Shown: positions 10,811-22,839 of the stretch, piece by piece
Layout: the number at the start of each line of letters is the position of its first letter
Numbering within the stretch: the stretch's first letter is position 1
NCBI GenBank assembly: GCA_902806575.1
Contig: CADCXD010000018.1
Span: 1,674,001 to 1,738,000, forward strand
Origin: Jackrogersella multiformis
Taxonomy: Eukaryota > Ascomycota > Sordariomycetes > Xylariales > Hypoxylaceae
Direction of reading: 5' to 3'
Length of the DNA: 64,000 nt
Translations under genes and position numbers: made by a program
Notes under the pieces: model-generated
Database searches by the model: none
What the model was told of the DNA's origin: nothing
Seen by the model: only the letters and a program-made list of their open reading frames with translations

Positions 10811-12291
10811 ATGCAGTATTTCGCAAAACTAGCTCTGGGGCTCTTCGCGCTCGGCGCGCCGGCGCTCGCCGCACCCGCGGCCGACCTCCTGGACCTGGAC
10901 CTGAAGGACGGCGACGTGGTGCCCGGCAGGTACATCGTCAGGCTGAAGCCGAGCGTCAACGTCGGGATCCACCTGGACTGGCTGCGTAAGGAGCACCGGC
11001 AGAGCCTGTCGCGCCGCGCCACCGTCGGGCTCGAGAAGACGTACGGCTTCGGGAGCTTCAGCGGGTACGCGGGCGAGTTCGACGACGAGACCGTCGCGAA
11101 GATCCTGGCCGACATAAATGTAACTACCTAGCTATTTAGACCTCGCCGCGAATGCAACGGCAGCAGACCCGCTAACCGCCTCAGGTGCTATGCGTGGAGC
11201 CCGACAAGGTGGCGCGCGTGACCGGATACCTGACGCAGCAGGCCAACGCGCCGTGGGGGCTGGAGGGCCTGTCGTCGCGCTCGCCGCTCGCCAACGGCAG
11301 CATCCGAAACCACACGTACACGTACGACAGCACGGCCGGGGCCGGGACGTTCGCCTACGTGCTGGACTCCGGCGTCTTGACCAACAACACCGAGTTCGGC
11401 GGTCGCGCTATCAAGGGATATAACTCGTGGGACGGCACGGAGAGCTTCGACGACCACTTCGGCCACGGCACCCATGTCGCCGGCACCATCGCCTCTGCCT
11501 CGTACGGCGTCGCCAAGCAGGCGACTATTATTGACGTGAAAGTCGTCAGGAGTGTTGTAAGTCTGAACCCGAATATTTAGGCCATCATACCGTACGCCCG
11601 TAGAAATAAGTCAGTGCCCGTCTAGCTTACACATAATACACAAACCATAGGGCTACTCAACAATCTCGCACGTCATCGACGGCATCAACTGGGTAGTACA
11701 AAACGCGACGGGGACCCCGGGACGAGCGGCCAAGTCCGTGATCAACATGAGTCTAGGTACATACCTTCCTACCCACCTACCTAACCCTGCCCACCCCCTC
11801 ATCCTCGCGCGCTCTAACAAATCCCCTTAGCATTCACAACCTCCACGACCCTCAACGACGCCGTGGACGCCGCCTCGGAGATGGGCGTGCTCTCGGTGGT
11901 CGGTGCGGGCAACGACGCGGCGCTAGCCTCGACGCGGTCGCCGGCCTCGGCGTCCACGGCGCTGACCGTCGGCGCCGTGGGCTGGGACCGGAAGCGCGCC
12001 TCCTTCAGCAACTACGGGCCCAGCGTCGACGTGTTCGCGCCCGGCGTCGACGTCGCCTCGCTGTGGAACCAGGAGGGCGCCGAGTCCGTGAACTCGGGCA
12101 CGTCCATGTCCTCGCCGCACGTCGCCGGCCTGGCCCTCTACCTCAAGGGGCTCGAGGGCAGCAAGCTGGACTCGCCGGCCGACACCATCGCGCGTGTCCG
12201 GGAGCTGGCCCTCGCGGACGTCGTGGCTAACGCGGGAGAGGGAAGCCCGAACCTGCTGGCTTACAACAATATCGTTGTGCCTACATATTAG
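10811..12291 (+). CDS. Secreted subtilisin-like serine protease (S8, proteinase-K type)
   Basis: Four exons, 10811-11119, 11185-11556, 11651-11756 and 11831-12291, give 415 residues with consistent phases. Residues 1-20 form a signal peptide ending in ALAAPA. Residues about 30-105 are an I9 inhibitor propeptide (VPGRYIVRLKPS). The catalytic domain holds Asp164 (YVLDSGV), His197 (FGHGTHVAGT) and Ser354 (SGTSMSSPHVAG), with the oxyanion Asn290 (VGAGNDAA). The usual Asp-Thr-Gly is Asp-Ser-Gly here, a tolerated change. It should be a secreted endopeptidase maturing by removal of the propeptide; such enzymes serve nutrition and host or cuticle degradation in fungi. The third intron contains the CCTACCCACCTACC word common in this genome. 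Confidence 0.9.
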
Positions 12292-12944
12292 TGTTTATGT
12301 CTTACGAAGGACAAGGGGTAGTCTATGGTTATGATAAAATTAGGATTATATGGGTAGAGCATATGTTATTTAAGTAGCTGTCTATCTAATTGCCTAGTTG
12401 TATCATCTACCAAGCTGAAGATACATATGAAGTAGACAGCCTAACAGTACATGCCACGGACGCACGCTCAAAGTACAATATTTATGCTCATGGAACCTTG
12501 TCACGCGTCAAGTTGGTATCACAAATCTTCATGGGAGGAACTATGATGAGAGGTTTCTGAATTGCTCAGCCGAGTATGAAAAGCTTTTGTTCTCGGTATC
12601 AACCTAATCCTAGTACAGACACCGAAGCCTCGGTGCCAGCGATGGAACCCTGTGTAAGGAAAAACAATCGTACATGCAAAGTCTCGACCCCCCTGTACCT
12701 CTTAGAAAGAACTTTTCTGGCCCATTCCGTGCCATCCCCGCCAATCAAAACGAGAGAGTAAGCGATGCCCTCAAGAGTTCATTAGAGTAGAGAAAGTCTC
12801 ATTCAACCGTGCGGGCAGAAAATGGCATGGTCACCGCCGTCGCCAGTATCAGTAGTACCTGTAAGATTTGGCAATACTGTCGGACCTATCCTGCATTTTG
12901 CGTCCAGGTCCATGGCGCCTGCGATTCTGCGGACTACGTGATGC
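12292..12944. other. Intergenic region between convergent genes
   Basis: This is the 3' flank of both the protease and DEF1. No gene or repeat is recognised; a 61-codon plus-strand frame (12576-12761) lacks coding character. Confidence 0.45.
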
Positions 12945-15900
12945 CTAGTGGTAGTTGCCGCCCCAACCACCCTGCTGTTGTCGACCTCCTCCATAATAAT
13001 TCCCAAAGCCTTGGTTGGCCCCGTAGCCTCCATATGGACCAGTGCCGTGGCCTTGACCAGCGGTACCACCGACACCATAGCTACCTGTAGACTGATTGCC
13101 GTGGAGACCGTGATTTAGGTGATTAGGATACCCGCCGTAGCCCCCCATGCCCTGCTGAGCTGACTGAGGAGGGGGGAGACCAGATCCTGCGGGGGCAGTA
13201 TTCGTAGCAGAGCCAGGCCGGGCGGCAGCGGCGAGGGAAGGGCTAGGGCCCCCGGCGCCTTTTGCATCGCCGTATGGTTTCAGCTCGTCATTGCCTGATG
13301 CGGTGTTCGAAGCAGGCACGTTCGGAGAGTAAGACTGTCCGGCCTGAGAAGGGTAGCCTGATCCACGTCCGAACGTGTCATGCATCCCTCCGAATCCACT
13401 GGTACCAAGACCGCCAGGAGCCCCCGACTGAGCGGAGCCTGCTCGACCGTAGTTGTCGATGCTGGATACCCCGCTCTCACGGGCCCCGAGGGTTGATTGA
13501 CCAAAGCCACTAGTGGCTGGAGAAGAACTGTGGTCGTAGGGCCCCTGAGGGGACATGCCGTACTGATGAGGCTGTCCGTAAAGCCCACCCTTGCCGTAAG
13601 GGCCGCCGCCGTACCCTCCTTGTCCGTAACCGCCTCCATACTGGCTCATGTATTGAGCATAGTAAGGGCTTGAATAATACGGATGAGAGTAGGGGAACTG
13701 ATTAGCGTGGGGCTGCTGGTGAAGGTTGGATTGAGGTTGGTTAGTTTGGCCTGATGCCGGCTGGCCTCCTTGACCGATGGGGTTAGGCGTATTATGGCCG
13801 CTGTTATGAGCCTCTGTAGAAGCAGCAGCCCCATATCTGGTTTGCTGAGCACCACTTTGCGGATACTGACTAAGGTTATCGTTCTGGCCAGCATTGTAAC
13901 CACTAAATCCGCGGTTCGGAGCGTTGGGGGTTTCGTGGTGGCTCTGGCCACCATGCTGCTGTCCATATTGCTGCCCATAGTAGTTATTATACGTGTTCCG
14001 ACTCTGCGGGTCGGCGGTGTAATAAGATGAGTATTCGCTTGGCGCGGAGCTGAATGCGCCGCTGGCCGGAGGTCCTGGCGCCTGGGTAGTGGGCGTCGGG
14101 AAGCTGTCGAGTCCAGCAGTGGTAGTTGCCGTCTGCTGGCCGAATGTGTCGTAAGGCTTCTGAGGAAAGCCTGCTGGTTCCTGTACGTTCGTCTGACCGT
14201 AGCGTCCGAATTGTTGGTTGCTCGAAGGCGCTTGTGGCGCTACATTATGGTTAGTAGGGTGACTGGTCTGTGAGTAATGTTGCGACGTACGCTGAGCTGC
14301 GGCGGCAGCCGGACCGGTAGGCGGAGCTACGGGGGTCGCTAGATGATGATTAGTGTGCTTATTCTTATTCATCTGTTGAAGGTAACGGAGTAATCTACCA
14401 GATGCGCTAGGGGCCGGAGGTAAGGACGTGGCCGGTTTCTGAGCAGGCGGGAATGCCTCTGGAACTGCTCCGGACTGAGACACTGGAGGCAAAGAGGCAC
14501 GGGGAACGGCCACGGGAGATTCAGGAGGAGGTTGAGTCCTGGTCTCAGGATCCTCGCGGTCACCGTCGATGTCGTCCTCAGCTCCATTCAGACTAAAAGC
14601 GCCGAATTGGACAGCAGCCCGATCAACTTCGCGATTTCCAGGCATCCGAACCGCTTCTTCTTGTTCGAGAAGACGCTTCTGGTAACTGGCCAACCGCGGA
14701 GCAGGGCGCTCGGTCGCCTTGATTGCCGTGGTTGCGTAGCCACTAGCAGCGGGGCGTGTGGGCTGGTGCTGGGCCTGCGATGCCGAGAGTGGAGTTGCCG
14801 TAGCACTTTGCTGAGGCTGCCTCGGATCCCATGAATCTGCAGTCGTGCTGGCAGCCGTGGCAGTCGCGGGGGGTTGCGACTCGTCAGGCAATTGCTCGAG
14901 ATTGATTCGGGTTAAGTCATCTTCAGGGGGAGGTAACGAAACTTCAGGTTCGACAACCTTAGGCGGCTCTGCGGCGGCGGGTTTCTCGACGACTTCTTGG
15001 GGTACCTCCTCAACTGCAGGCTGAGGATCAGGTTCGGGAGCAGCAGGCTCGGCGGGCGGAAGAGGTTCCAGAACTTCAGTCGGCTTCGGCGCAGGGATTT
15101 CTTTCGGTTTCGAAACTGGTTTCGGCGCGGTTGATTGTCGAAGCATGCTGGCCCAAGTTTTCTGTGTGCCTTGTGGGATAACGGTAGGTTTGGCGGGCGC
15201 AGAGTCGGTAGCGGTAGCGGTAGCGGGGGTCGTGACAGATTCGGTAGTTGAATCGGTTGCAGGCCAGGGTGAGGCGCCGTGATCACTAGGAGCCGCCTCT
15301 TCATTCGTAGCACTGGATCCCCAACCAGATGATTCTTCAGTCGGAACAGAAAGTTGCTGATTCTCTTTAAACCGTTGACCATTCGTAGCGGGATGGATGG
15401 TGGCTCGACCTCTACCACCTCCTCGACCTCTCGTTGCCGCGAGCGCGTGCACCTCGTAGGCCATCAGAACGACCACCACGTACAGGCCTGCTAGAATCGA
15501 TGGGACCAGTCGAGGTAGAGAGTTCTTTGGGCTTAGGACGGGTGGTGGTCTTCTTCTGCTTGGACACTTCGCCCCATTGGGAGATAGTACCTATAAGACA
15601 TATCATATTAATAAGGTGAAACAGTGGTAAGGGAGAGTGACGAAGGGAGGATTAGGGGGTAGGGGTAGGTAGGTGTAAGTGTATAGCAGCAGAAGGAAAT
15701 GTGTCGTTAGTAGAGTAAGGTAGTAGAAGCGGAGGCATACCTTCAGCAATTCGCGTGGCAGCGACTTCAACATCGCCATCCGTCTCCTTCAGAGCATAGA
15801 GGATATCGGCATCGACCAAGTTGGGAACAGTTCCTTGATGGTGTCCAGCTTTCCACCATACTGCTTCCTAAGTTGGCTAACGTCACCGTCATCATCTAAG

Positions 15901-16028
15901 GCGGTCGCATCTGCGGTCGTCAACTTGTCGCCATTAGCTCGTCTGTTCCCGAAGGCTCCTCTTCCGCCTCGGCCACCACCTCTACCACGAGAGGATGGTG
16001 CCTGGGATCGAGCCTGAACCTCGGCCAT
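12945..16028 (-). CDS. DEF1: RNA polymerase II degradation factor DEF1, with two apparent one-base frameshifts
   Basis: Two exons, 16028-15741 and 15590-12945, separated by a 150 bp GT-AG intron, would encode about 977 residues. The head is an Arg/Gly-rich start (SSRGRGGGRGGRGAFG) followed by the CUE ubiquitin-binding domain (LDTIKELFP, then DADILYALKETDGD and TRIAEG) and TISQWGEVSKQKK after the intron. The tail is a very long Gln/Gly/Tyr/Pro/Ser-rich low-complexity region, as in yeast Def1, which helps deliver stalled Pol II to ubiquitylation and degradation. The frame shifts by one base inside the CUE domain (near 15805-15818, one base short) and again near 15425-15440 (one base extra), so the two cancel. 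The conserved residues lie in the middle frame. Either both are assembly errors or the gene is damaged. No ATG-started frame covers the whole protein as it stands. Confidence 0.82.
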
Positions 16029-18282
16029 TTGGGAGACTTGGGTCAGGCTATGTGAAATGTGTGTGAGAGTAAATCCCTTCTGAGAAGGGTATGTCGATGA
16101 TAGCAGTCAAATCGGCGACCAGGTCGGCGTGACAGGTGCTACTTGAGATGTGTGGTAAGGTAAAAAAAAGAGGTTGAAGGTTGAAGGTTGGAGGATGGGA
16201 AGAGTTGGGTGGGTAAGGTTTTGGTTGGTTGAGAATGAAGGAAGAAGCAGTCAGTTAGAAGTTACTATGTAGAAAGTTGGAGTTAGAGTTAGGGTGGCGC
16301 GCGTGGCACTGTATGCGATCGGTTTCGACACAAACAAGGCTGACAGGTGTGAGGCGTGTCGGTGTCAATAAGGTATTAACGCGCGACGGTTAGGCGAATT
16401 GGCCAATTGTCTGGAGACAATGGCAATCGGTGGTTGAAGTAATAAAAAGCTTCAATGTTCAATGTGGCGGAATGTTTGATTATTGTGCTTTGTGCTTTGT
16501 GTTTTGTAGTACGTGCGTGTGTGAGAATACAATCCAGAGCTTTGCAGCGGAAAAGGAAGTGGACTGGATGCAGGGTGGATCTGAAGGCTTTTTCGGCTGT
16601 TGGATTATCTGATAGTCCTGACCCTTAGGTACCTAGCCTAGGTTATGTACCTTAGGTAGCACCTCGCAGTGGACCTGGGCAGCTGGACTCAGGTGGGAAC
16701 TGTGCCGGATTGCACCTGCGCAGATACCTACATAGGTAGTGTACCTAGGTAGGTACCTACACTACTTTTAGGCAGGTACCTACGGTAGGTAGGGATGACC
16801 TCAGGCCGGATTGGTGCAGTTGCTCAGGTGGGCTCCTTCCCTGAATTCGCCTGACCTGGCCTAGGTAGAGAGTTTACCCCATAATAATGGATACTTTCTT
16901 GACCTTGGATTCGCCGACCACTAAAAGTGGTACGTGCGAGTCAGTATTTTCCGTTTTTACAGTACCTATTCAATGGTATGGGGAAGCTTTAACCCAACAT
17001 GGACTCATGGAGAGCAATCACTGAGGTGCATAGTGTAAATAATTACCTGGTAGGTCGACCCGCGTGCCTTGTACGTGTTCGGAATTACTGTCTATATACC
17101 TAGGTATTGTAAAACTACTTGTATATAGGTACCTAGATATGGAATGTTTGGTGTGAGTTCGAGGTGTAAATGTGCTTAAGCCACAAAGTATTATCTTTAA
17201 TTTCTTAAATACCTTAGGTAGGTACCTACATATGTCAGGTACCTTAGAGTATCTACACTACCTACCTAGGTAGGTATCAAAAGTATTTTGGAATATTGCG
17301 TGCAATGGAGAAGAAGCAAGTGGTTGGGATTCGTAAAGATCGTGCCAATGTCTACTATGTAGATGTATGCATTCGGTTGCGAAATAGATTTTCGTCATTT
17401 AATATCAACCCTTACTTGTACATATATCGTAATATGCTTGCTTTCTTAACCTTCTTGCTTATTGTAAGACCGAGGTGTTCATGTGATTGTCGCTGTTATT
17501 GGCTCCTTACCTACCTAGGTACCTGTCAAGCTACAAACAAGCCTATTTTGACAATACCTACCTAGGGTATGTATTCCTAGTATACCTAGGTACCTATGTA
17601 GTTATGCTATAGTCGTTCTGCAGGATGATTTGAAGGTGTGATTATTGCCTGACTCAGTCGTAAGATGACTTCGTCACATCATATGGCTACCTACTTAGGT
17701 AGGACTCTTATTTAACAAGGGATGAATGACCACTTCGAGCTTTGAATATGTGCATAGTAAAAGTACCTAGGTACCTAGGTATGTACATATGTATTTCTAA
17801 AACCAATAAAACAATACAGATGCTAGGTATCTAGGTACTTTAGGTAGGCACAAGAAGGTACGTTAGATGCTTGCAAGGTCACATCATACTCCTCCATAAA
17901 TGGATTTAAATTTTGGAAGCTGGGGAAATACCTAGGTACCTTTACCACCCCTCACCTCGCACCGGGTGGTAAAACCATTAACTTACCTACCTAGGTAGGT
18001 ACCTAGGTCGATAAATGATCCCGTAGTTTGAACTTACCTAAATTCATAATACAATTGATCAATTAAAGCTATTGTTGCCTCAACCAGCTCAAGCCACGAC
18101 TGGCGATGTCAACCTAGCTGCCACAAGTGCTGGTTCACGTCTCGATGCAATTCAGTGCTTTATTCCCTATGCCTGTAAGATCGAATTCGTCCCACGGAAA
18201 TATTATAAATCGAGAAGCCCGAATGTTACCGCGATATCAGAACCGAGCCCTTCCATCGTCACCATCATAAGAAACCCCCAAG
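16029..18282. other. Long intergenic region between divergent genes
   Basis: This interval of about 2.25 kb lies between the starts of DEF1 and the hypothetical gene at 18283. The DEF1-proximal part has tandem-like GAAGGTTGAAGGTTGGAGG DNA (16172-16195). The rest is dominated by the palindromic CCTAGG/GGTACC word. Short frames at 16430-16612 and 17296-17565 are not gene-like. Confidence 0.5.
16620..18010. repeat. Dense cluster of palindromic TACCTAGGTAGGTACCTA words
   Basis: Copies and fragments of the word occur at about 16625-16665, 16725-16790, 17098-17140, 17213-17280, 17509-17600, 17690-17705, 17764-17782, 17824-17850, 17930-17942 and 17983-18010. Each copy mixes CCTAGG, GGTACC and TAGGTA, and many are self-complementary. 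The copies are not a regular tandem array and have no coding capacity. The same word is scattered through almost every intergenic region of the window. Confidence 0.75.
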
Positions 18283-19563
18283 ATGGTTGCTCGAACGACT
18301 TCGCTCAAATCCATCAAGAAATTCCTCCCTAGCATACATCATCCCTTACCACTGACCAGTCGCGAGTCCCAAAAGCTGCTCGATTCTATCACGGCCTCCT
18401 TCCGAAAGAACCTAGATAAGGAACATCCGTGGGAGACCAACCATGAGTCAACCTCTCAGAGCACTACTCCTCAGGAAATATCCTCCCTTTTGAAGTCAAC
18501 TCGCACTTCTCCTTCATCGTCGTTGGATACCTCGAACCACCAACATCCAACCGATCGACACTTGCGTACAATCCTCTCTCACCCACTCTTTTCGATTAAC
18601 GAAGACAAGAAGCCATCAACAGCTCCTAGGGATCCATTCGATGTCTTTGATTCTGCCGTTTCGCGGGGTCTGATGACTACGCGTCGCGCCGCCGGTTTCC
18701 TCGTGAAGGTACGAACACAAATCGAGAGCGAATGTCCCGACGTTCGGCAGGGTATGGCAGATTCCGGAGCCGGGCTGAGGGTAGTTCAATGGCTCCGGGC
18801 GTCTGGCTTGGAAAACGACTTGCATCTCCTCTCGGGCGAGTGCGCGATCTTATTTACGAATATCGTCCCCTTCATGTATGCCGAGGGTCTTGAGGAGTTG
18901 GTTTGGAACTGGGTGGCGCGCTTAGGTACACAGAAAGTAGTTGAAGACCGGCGTAGCCCTGCCCTATCCGGTCTACTACGTGCTATCACGAGACATAAAA
19001 GGAACTTATACTATGGGCCACAAGCTAACATTCTCAACCTTGATGGCTCGTACGAGGCGATGATACGGGCAAAGGATATACTCCTCCCTTCTCAGGACCC
19101 CATTGCGAACCCCATTGCGATGACTGGCCTCACAAACGCCTGGGTAAATCTATCATGGCTTTCTACGGTCTTCGTGTGGGAACGGCCGAAGCCCTCGGCC
19201 CCCTTATTCGATGCCTTCGTCGACATAGGACGACTCCCCCTTAAAATGCCACTGGATGTGGCTCATCTCGAACTTCACCATCCCCTAACGCCAGACCATT
19301 CCGCTGCCGTCCAGTTCATGGAAATGCGCACGGCCAAGCCTATTGATCCTGACATTACTCCGACTTCTCGAAGGCGGCTTGTCTGTTTAGCTCTAGATAC
19401 CACTAAGCGACTAAAGGAAATTGGAAAGACCGAAGAGGTCTCTCAGGTTCAACGCTTCCTTGAAAGTATAGATAATGGTCTAGTTTCTAGCATCTTCAAC
19501 TCTTTAGAAACTAGAGACAGTATAGCGTCAGACTTGGCTTTGCACCGTATGGACCACGACTGA
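18283..19563 (+). CDS. Conserved-looking hypothetical protein
   Basis: A single exon gives 426 residues; I do not recognise the family. The N-terminus is basic with few acidic residues (ARTTSLKSIKKFLPSIHH), which could be a mitochondrial leader. A Ser/Thr-rich, probably disordered stretch follows at about 48-90. The body from residue 115 is helical and globular in character (DPFDVFDSAVSRGLMTTRR, VVQWLRASGLENDLHLLSGE, LEELVWNWVARLG). There is no transmembrane segment and no catalytic motif that I can name. It is divergent from DEF1 across 2.25 kb and convergent with the kelch gene. Composition and length support a real gene. Confidence 0.72.
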   Translation: MVARTTSLKSIKKFLPSIHHPLPLTSRESQKLLDSITASFRKNLDKEHPWETNHESTSQSTTPQEISSLLKSTRTSPSSSLDTSNHQHPTDRHLRTILSHPLFSINEDKKPSTAPRDPFDVFDSAVSRGLMTTRRAAGFLVKVRTQIESECPDVRQGMADSGAGLRVVQWLRASGLENDLHLLSGECAILFTNIVPFMYAEGLEELVWNWVARLGTQKVVEDRRSPALSGLLRAITRHKRNLYYGPQANILNLDGSYEAMIRAKDILLPSQDPIANPIAMTGLTNAWVNLSWLSTVFVWERPKPSAPLFDAFVDIGRLPLKMPLDVAHLELHHPLTPDHSAAVQFMEMRTAKPIDPDITPTSRRRLVCLALDTTKRLKEIGKTEEVSQVQRFLESIDNGLVSSIFNSLETRDSIASDLALHRMDHD

Positions 19564-20145
19564 TCTGAAATTTAATTGCAGCATGGGGATTGATACGGAG
19601 TTGGGCAGGTTTGGGTCACGGAGCGGGAGATGATATCCGAATTGGACCGGCGTTTTGGGAGGGTTGGTACGCATGTCTATGCTGTACGGCTGTTTGAAAC
19701 TTGATCATCTATCTGAAATAATGAATATATTGAACGTTCATTATTTGATGACAATATAGCAATTATACTTGTACTTGTGCAAATTGCAATAAGATCATTA
19801 TCTCGTCTTCCAGTATACTGTCGTGATAATGCCTCAGTTAGCAGGGCAAATATTGAATAATATGTGTATATATGTATATATCTATTTAAATACTATTCTG
19901 TCACCTAAAATAGCAATATAAATAAGAATAGGGTATCGTTCGACAATCCAGCAAACCCAAGCGAATGTCCAAGACTCATCCTGCATGCAGACCGTTCCCC
20001 ATACGTTTCGTCCATCCAAGACTCCGCTAATGTTTTCACCTTCATGTCTATTATCATTACGCAGGTATATTTTATAATAAATCTCCAACAGACAGGTTGC
20101 GAAGAAACACAAAAAGAGTAGATCAGAAGGGAAAGCGCTTCATCA
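19564..20145. other. Intergenic region between convergent genes
   Basis: AT-rich 3' flanking DNA of the hypothetical gene and the kelch gene, with several AATAAT/TATATA stretches suited to polyadenylation. No gene is seen. Confidence 0.45.
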
Positions 20146-22839
20146 TCATTGCTCTTCCATCCCGTTGACGACGCGCAACGCCCGTCTCGGCCCCAACACC
20201 ACGCTGATGAAGTTCGGCTCCCGCCCGTCTAGCAGCGCCTCGGCCGAGCTGTCGCTGGCCGTGCTGCGCGTCGCGCTGCTCTTGGACCGGCCCATGATCC
20301 CCGCGCCCCCGAGGTAGCTGTCGTACGCCCAGGGGTTGCGGTCCTCGCTGGGGCGCGGCCGGCCCGATCCCGACCCCGACCCCGACGTCCCGGGGCTGGG
20401 CTCGTCGCCGGCCGCCGGCCACTTGGGCTCCGCGAGGTGGCTGCCCACCCAGCCGAACTGGTTGCTGGGGCCGCCCGCCGACGGCTCGCCGCGGTGGTGG
20501 TGCTTGCGTAGCTTCTCCAGCATGGCGCCGGGCGCGGGTCCGATGCCGTTATCCTCGTCCACGGCTCCCGAGTACCGGTTCACGACCGCCATGTGCCGCT
20601 TGTACGCGGCTACTTGCCGCCGGTAGAGCCAGGCGCAGAAGCCGAGGTAGAGTGCGGCGAGCCCGGCGAAGCCTGCTATCACGCCTGCGGTGATCAGGCC
20701 GCCGTTCGTGCTCGGCGGTAGTGGGGTCGGGTCGCTTGGGCTTGGACCAGTTGCGCTGGGGTTGTTCGTTATGGTTGCGGTACTGCCCGCCTGTGTGATG
20801 GTGAACACAGGGGGTGTGCCGGTCTTAAAGGGGCCGTCCGTGGCAGGTCCGGAAGCCGGCTGTGTCGCTGTGGCGCCGCCTTCTGATGACCCGCCAATAA
20901 TCGATTGTACTTCGCCGGGGACCTTGTAACCGTAGCTGCCAGCAAGTACACTGTTGTCCGCGTGCGCGTCTGCCGCGTGGTCTGCCGCATCGAAGGAATT
21001 CTTCCATTGTAGGTTCGAAACGTCGAAGTTGTAGATGCCGGGACTGTCACAAGCAATCTCAGAACCGACGTAACCGCCAATCACGATCATCTGGCCATCT
21101 CGCGCGGCACATTGATGTCCAGCTCGCGCTGGCGGCTGCGTGCTAGTAGACGTGTCGACTTTGATCCAGGTGAACGAGGGGACAGTTAAAATCCATATAT
21201 CCCTATATTGAGTCTGGTTGCCGTACGGTAGCAGGTTTTGCCCGCCATACATGTAGATATTAAATGAGCTGGCATCGGGAGCAGAGAAGACAACAGTACA
21301 AGGGTTGACCCGCACCTGGGGTGCTTCACCGGAAGTCTGTTGGTGATACCAGGTGCTCGTCTTGATGTCATAAACATCAATAGTGCTCATTGAGGAGAAT
21401 GCGTCGGTGGTTTCGTTGTCTCCGACCACTCCTCCGCCTAGGCCCAGCAGAATACCGTTCGGCCCCCAACCTGGTACGTAAACAAGAACACCGTCGGCTC
21501 GTTCGGTGAACCCGTCTTGGTTTTGAATACCGCCCCAAGTGATATTGCGATAGGCTCCTCCGGTGGGGGCGCCAGAGGACCGGAGTGAATCGACGCCCGA
21601 GTTTGCATAGCCGGGATGTGTAAATTCAAGCAAGCTCTTAAGGTAGACACGCTCGATCTCGTTCGACCATCCTGGCGTAGTGGACCAATCGAGATGACCG
21701 CCAAAATACCAGCTGACACCTAGTTCAGGTACGGAGATGCCGGCACCTTCTGCGGCTCGTTGTATTGGCACGCCTTCAGGGCCCGAAAAGTTGCCAGCTG
21801 ACGTTTGGGGATTTTGGAACTCGGACCACGTCGAGGAAGCAACATCGTACATCCATGTTGAGACTGGTGATGGTTCTGCCTCGGGGTTGTCGGAAAATTC
21901 ACCACCATATAGGTAAAGACGGTTCAAATCATTCCAAAGATACCCAAGTGACACGGCGGGTGGTCCAGATGGTTGGGCAAGGTATGTCAGAGCTGGGGAG
22001 CTGATGTCCCATGACTTAGTAACGTCAACGGCAATGAAGTCGTTATCTATGCATTTGTTAGTAAAAGCTTCCTTCACTTTTCATATATTCTACCTACTCC
22101 ATGTATTTGCTTGCTGGTCCCCGGTAGTCTTCGACCGGCCACCGTAGAAGTAGATCGTCCCATTGATTAAAGCGCCTGGCTTATGTCAGTCTCATCTTGC
22201 TCCATGATAACGAAATCGCAGATCCTTACTTTGGCCAGCCCACCTCGTGCATATATTAGAGGGATTATTCTGACGATCTTCGACAACAACGCTCACGCTC
22301 GGGTGCGGGCTGATTACACCTGCCTCTGCGGCGCTCATCTCAACTCTCTGACGGCCAGTATTATAACTAATAGTAGGAAGAACAATTGCGATAAGCAGAG
22401 CGATCATGGAGATTCTATGAAGCCCTGAGGTGGCGGGCGGTGGCGCACTGGAAGCTGCCTTGATTCCGGGGCGCCTTGTCGGTGCCAATTTAGATAGCCA
22501 TTTCGACTTACCTTTCGACGGATCTTCCCGATCAGAGGTATTCCTTGCAATTGGTGATGTTGTTTCCGAGCCAGCCTCCATCTCTTTACTTGGCTCGGTC
22601 TCTTTGTATGCCTCAGAAGCTACGTCTTGTTGGCCTTCTCGTTCCAACTCGATCAAGCCTTCCTCCTTGAATATCGATTGCCGCCCTTTATGAATATTGC
22701 TAACCATGGGAAACGTTGGCTGCTTCGAACCTTCTCTTAATCGATCTGCGGTGACTTGTGAGTTGAACCTCGGGCGCGCTGCTGTCCTTTCTGGACTCCA
22801 CGGGTCGGAACTTCTGCGTGAAATTTTGGTAAAGGTCAT
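20146..22839 (-). CDS. Kelch-repeat membrane protein
   Basis: Three exons, 22839-22230, 22175-22098 and 22046-20146, give 862 residues; all phases agree. Residues 1-140 are polar and probably cytosolic, followed by a hydrophobic segment near 145-160 (MIALLIAIVLPTISY). Kelch beta-propeller blades then run from about 205 to 570, with the glycine pairs and aromatic residues of the repeat: GTIYFYGGRS, RLYLYGGEF, FNIYMYGGQN, GQMIVIGGYVG. A Thr/Pro/Ser stalk leads to a second membrane helix near 677-703 (LITAGVIAGFAGLAALYLGF) and a 150-residue basic, Gly/Ser-rich cytosolic tail. Many fungal relatives start with a signal peptide instead of a long polar head; an internal start near Met145 would give that form. 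A cell-surface adhesion or sensing role is inferred only. The last 600 bases are clearly GC-richer than the rest. Confidence 0.8.
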
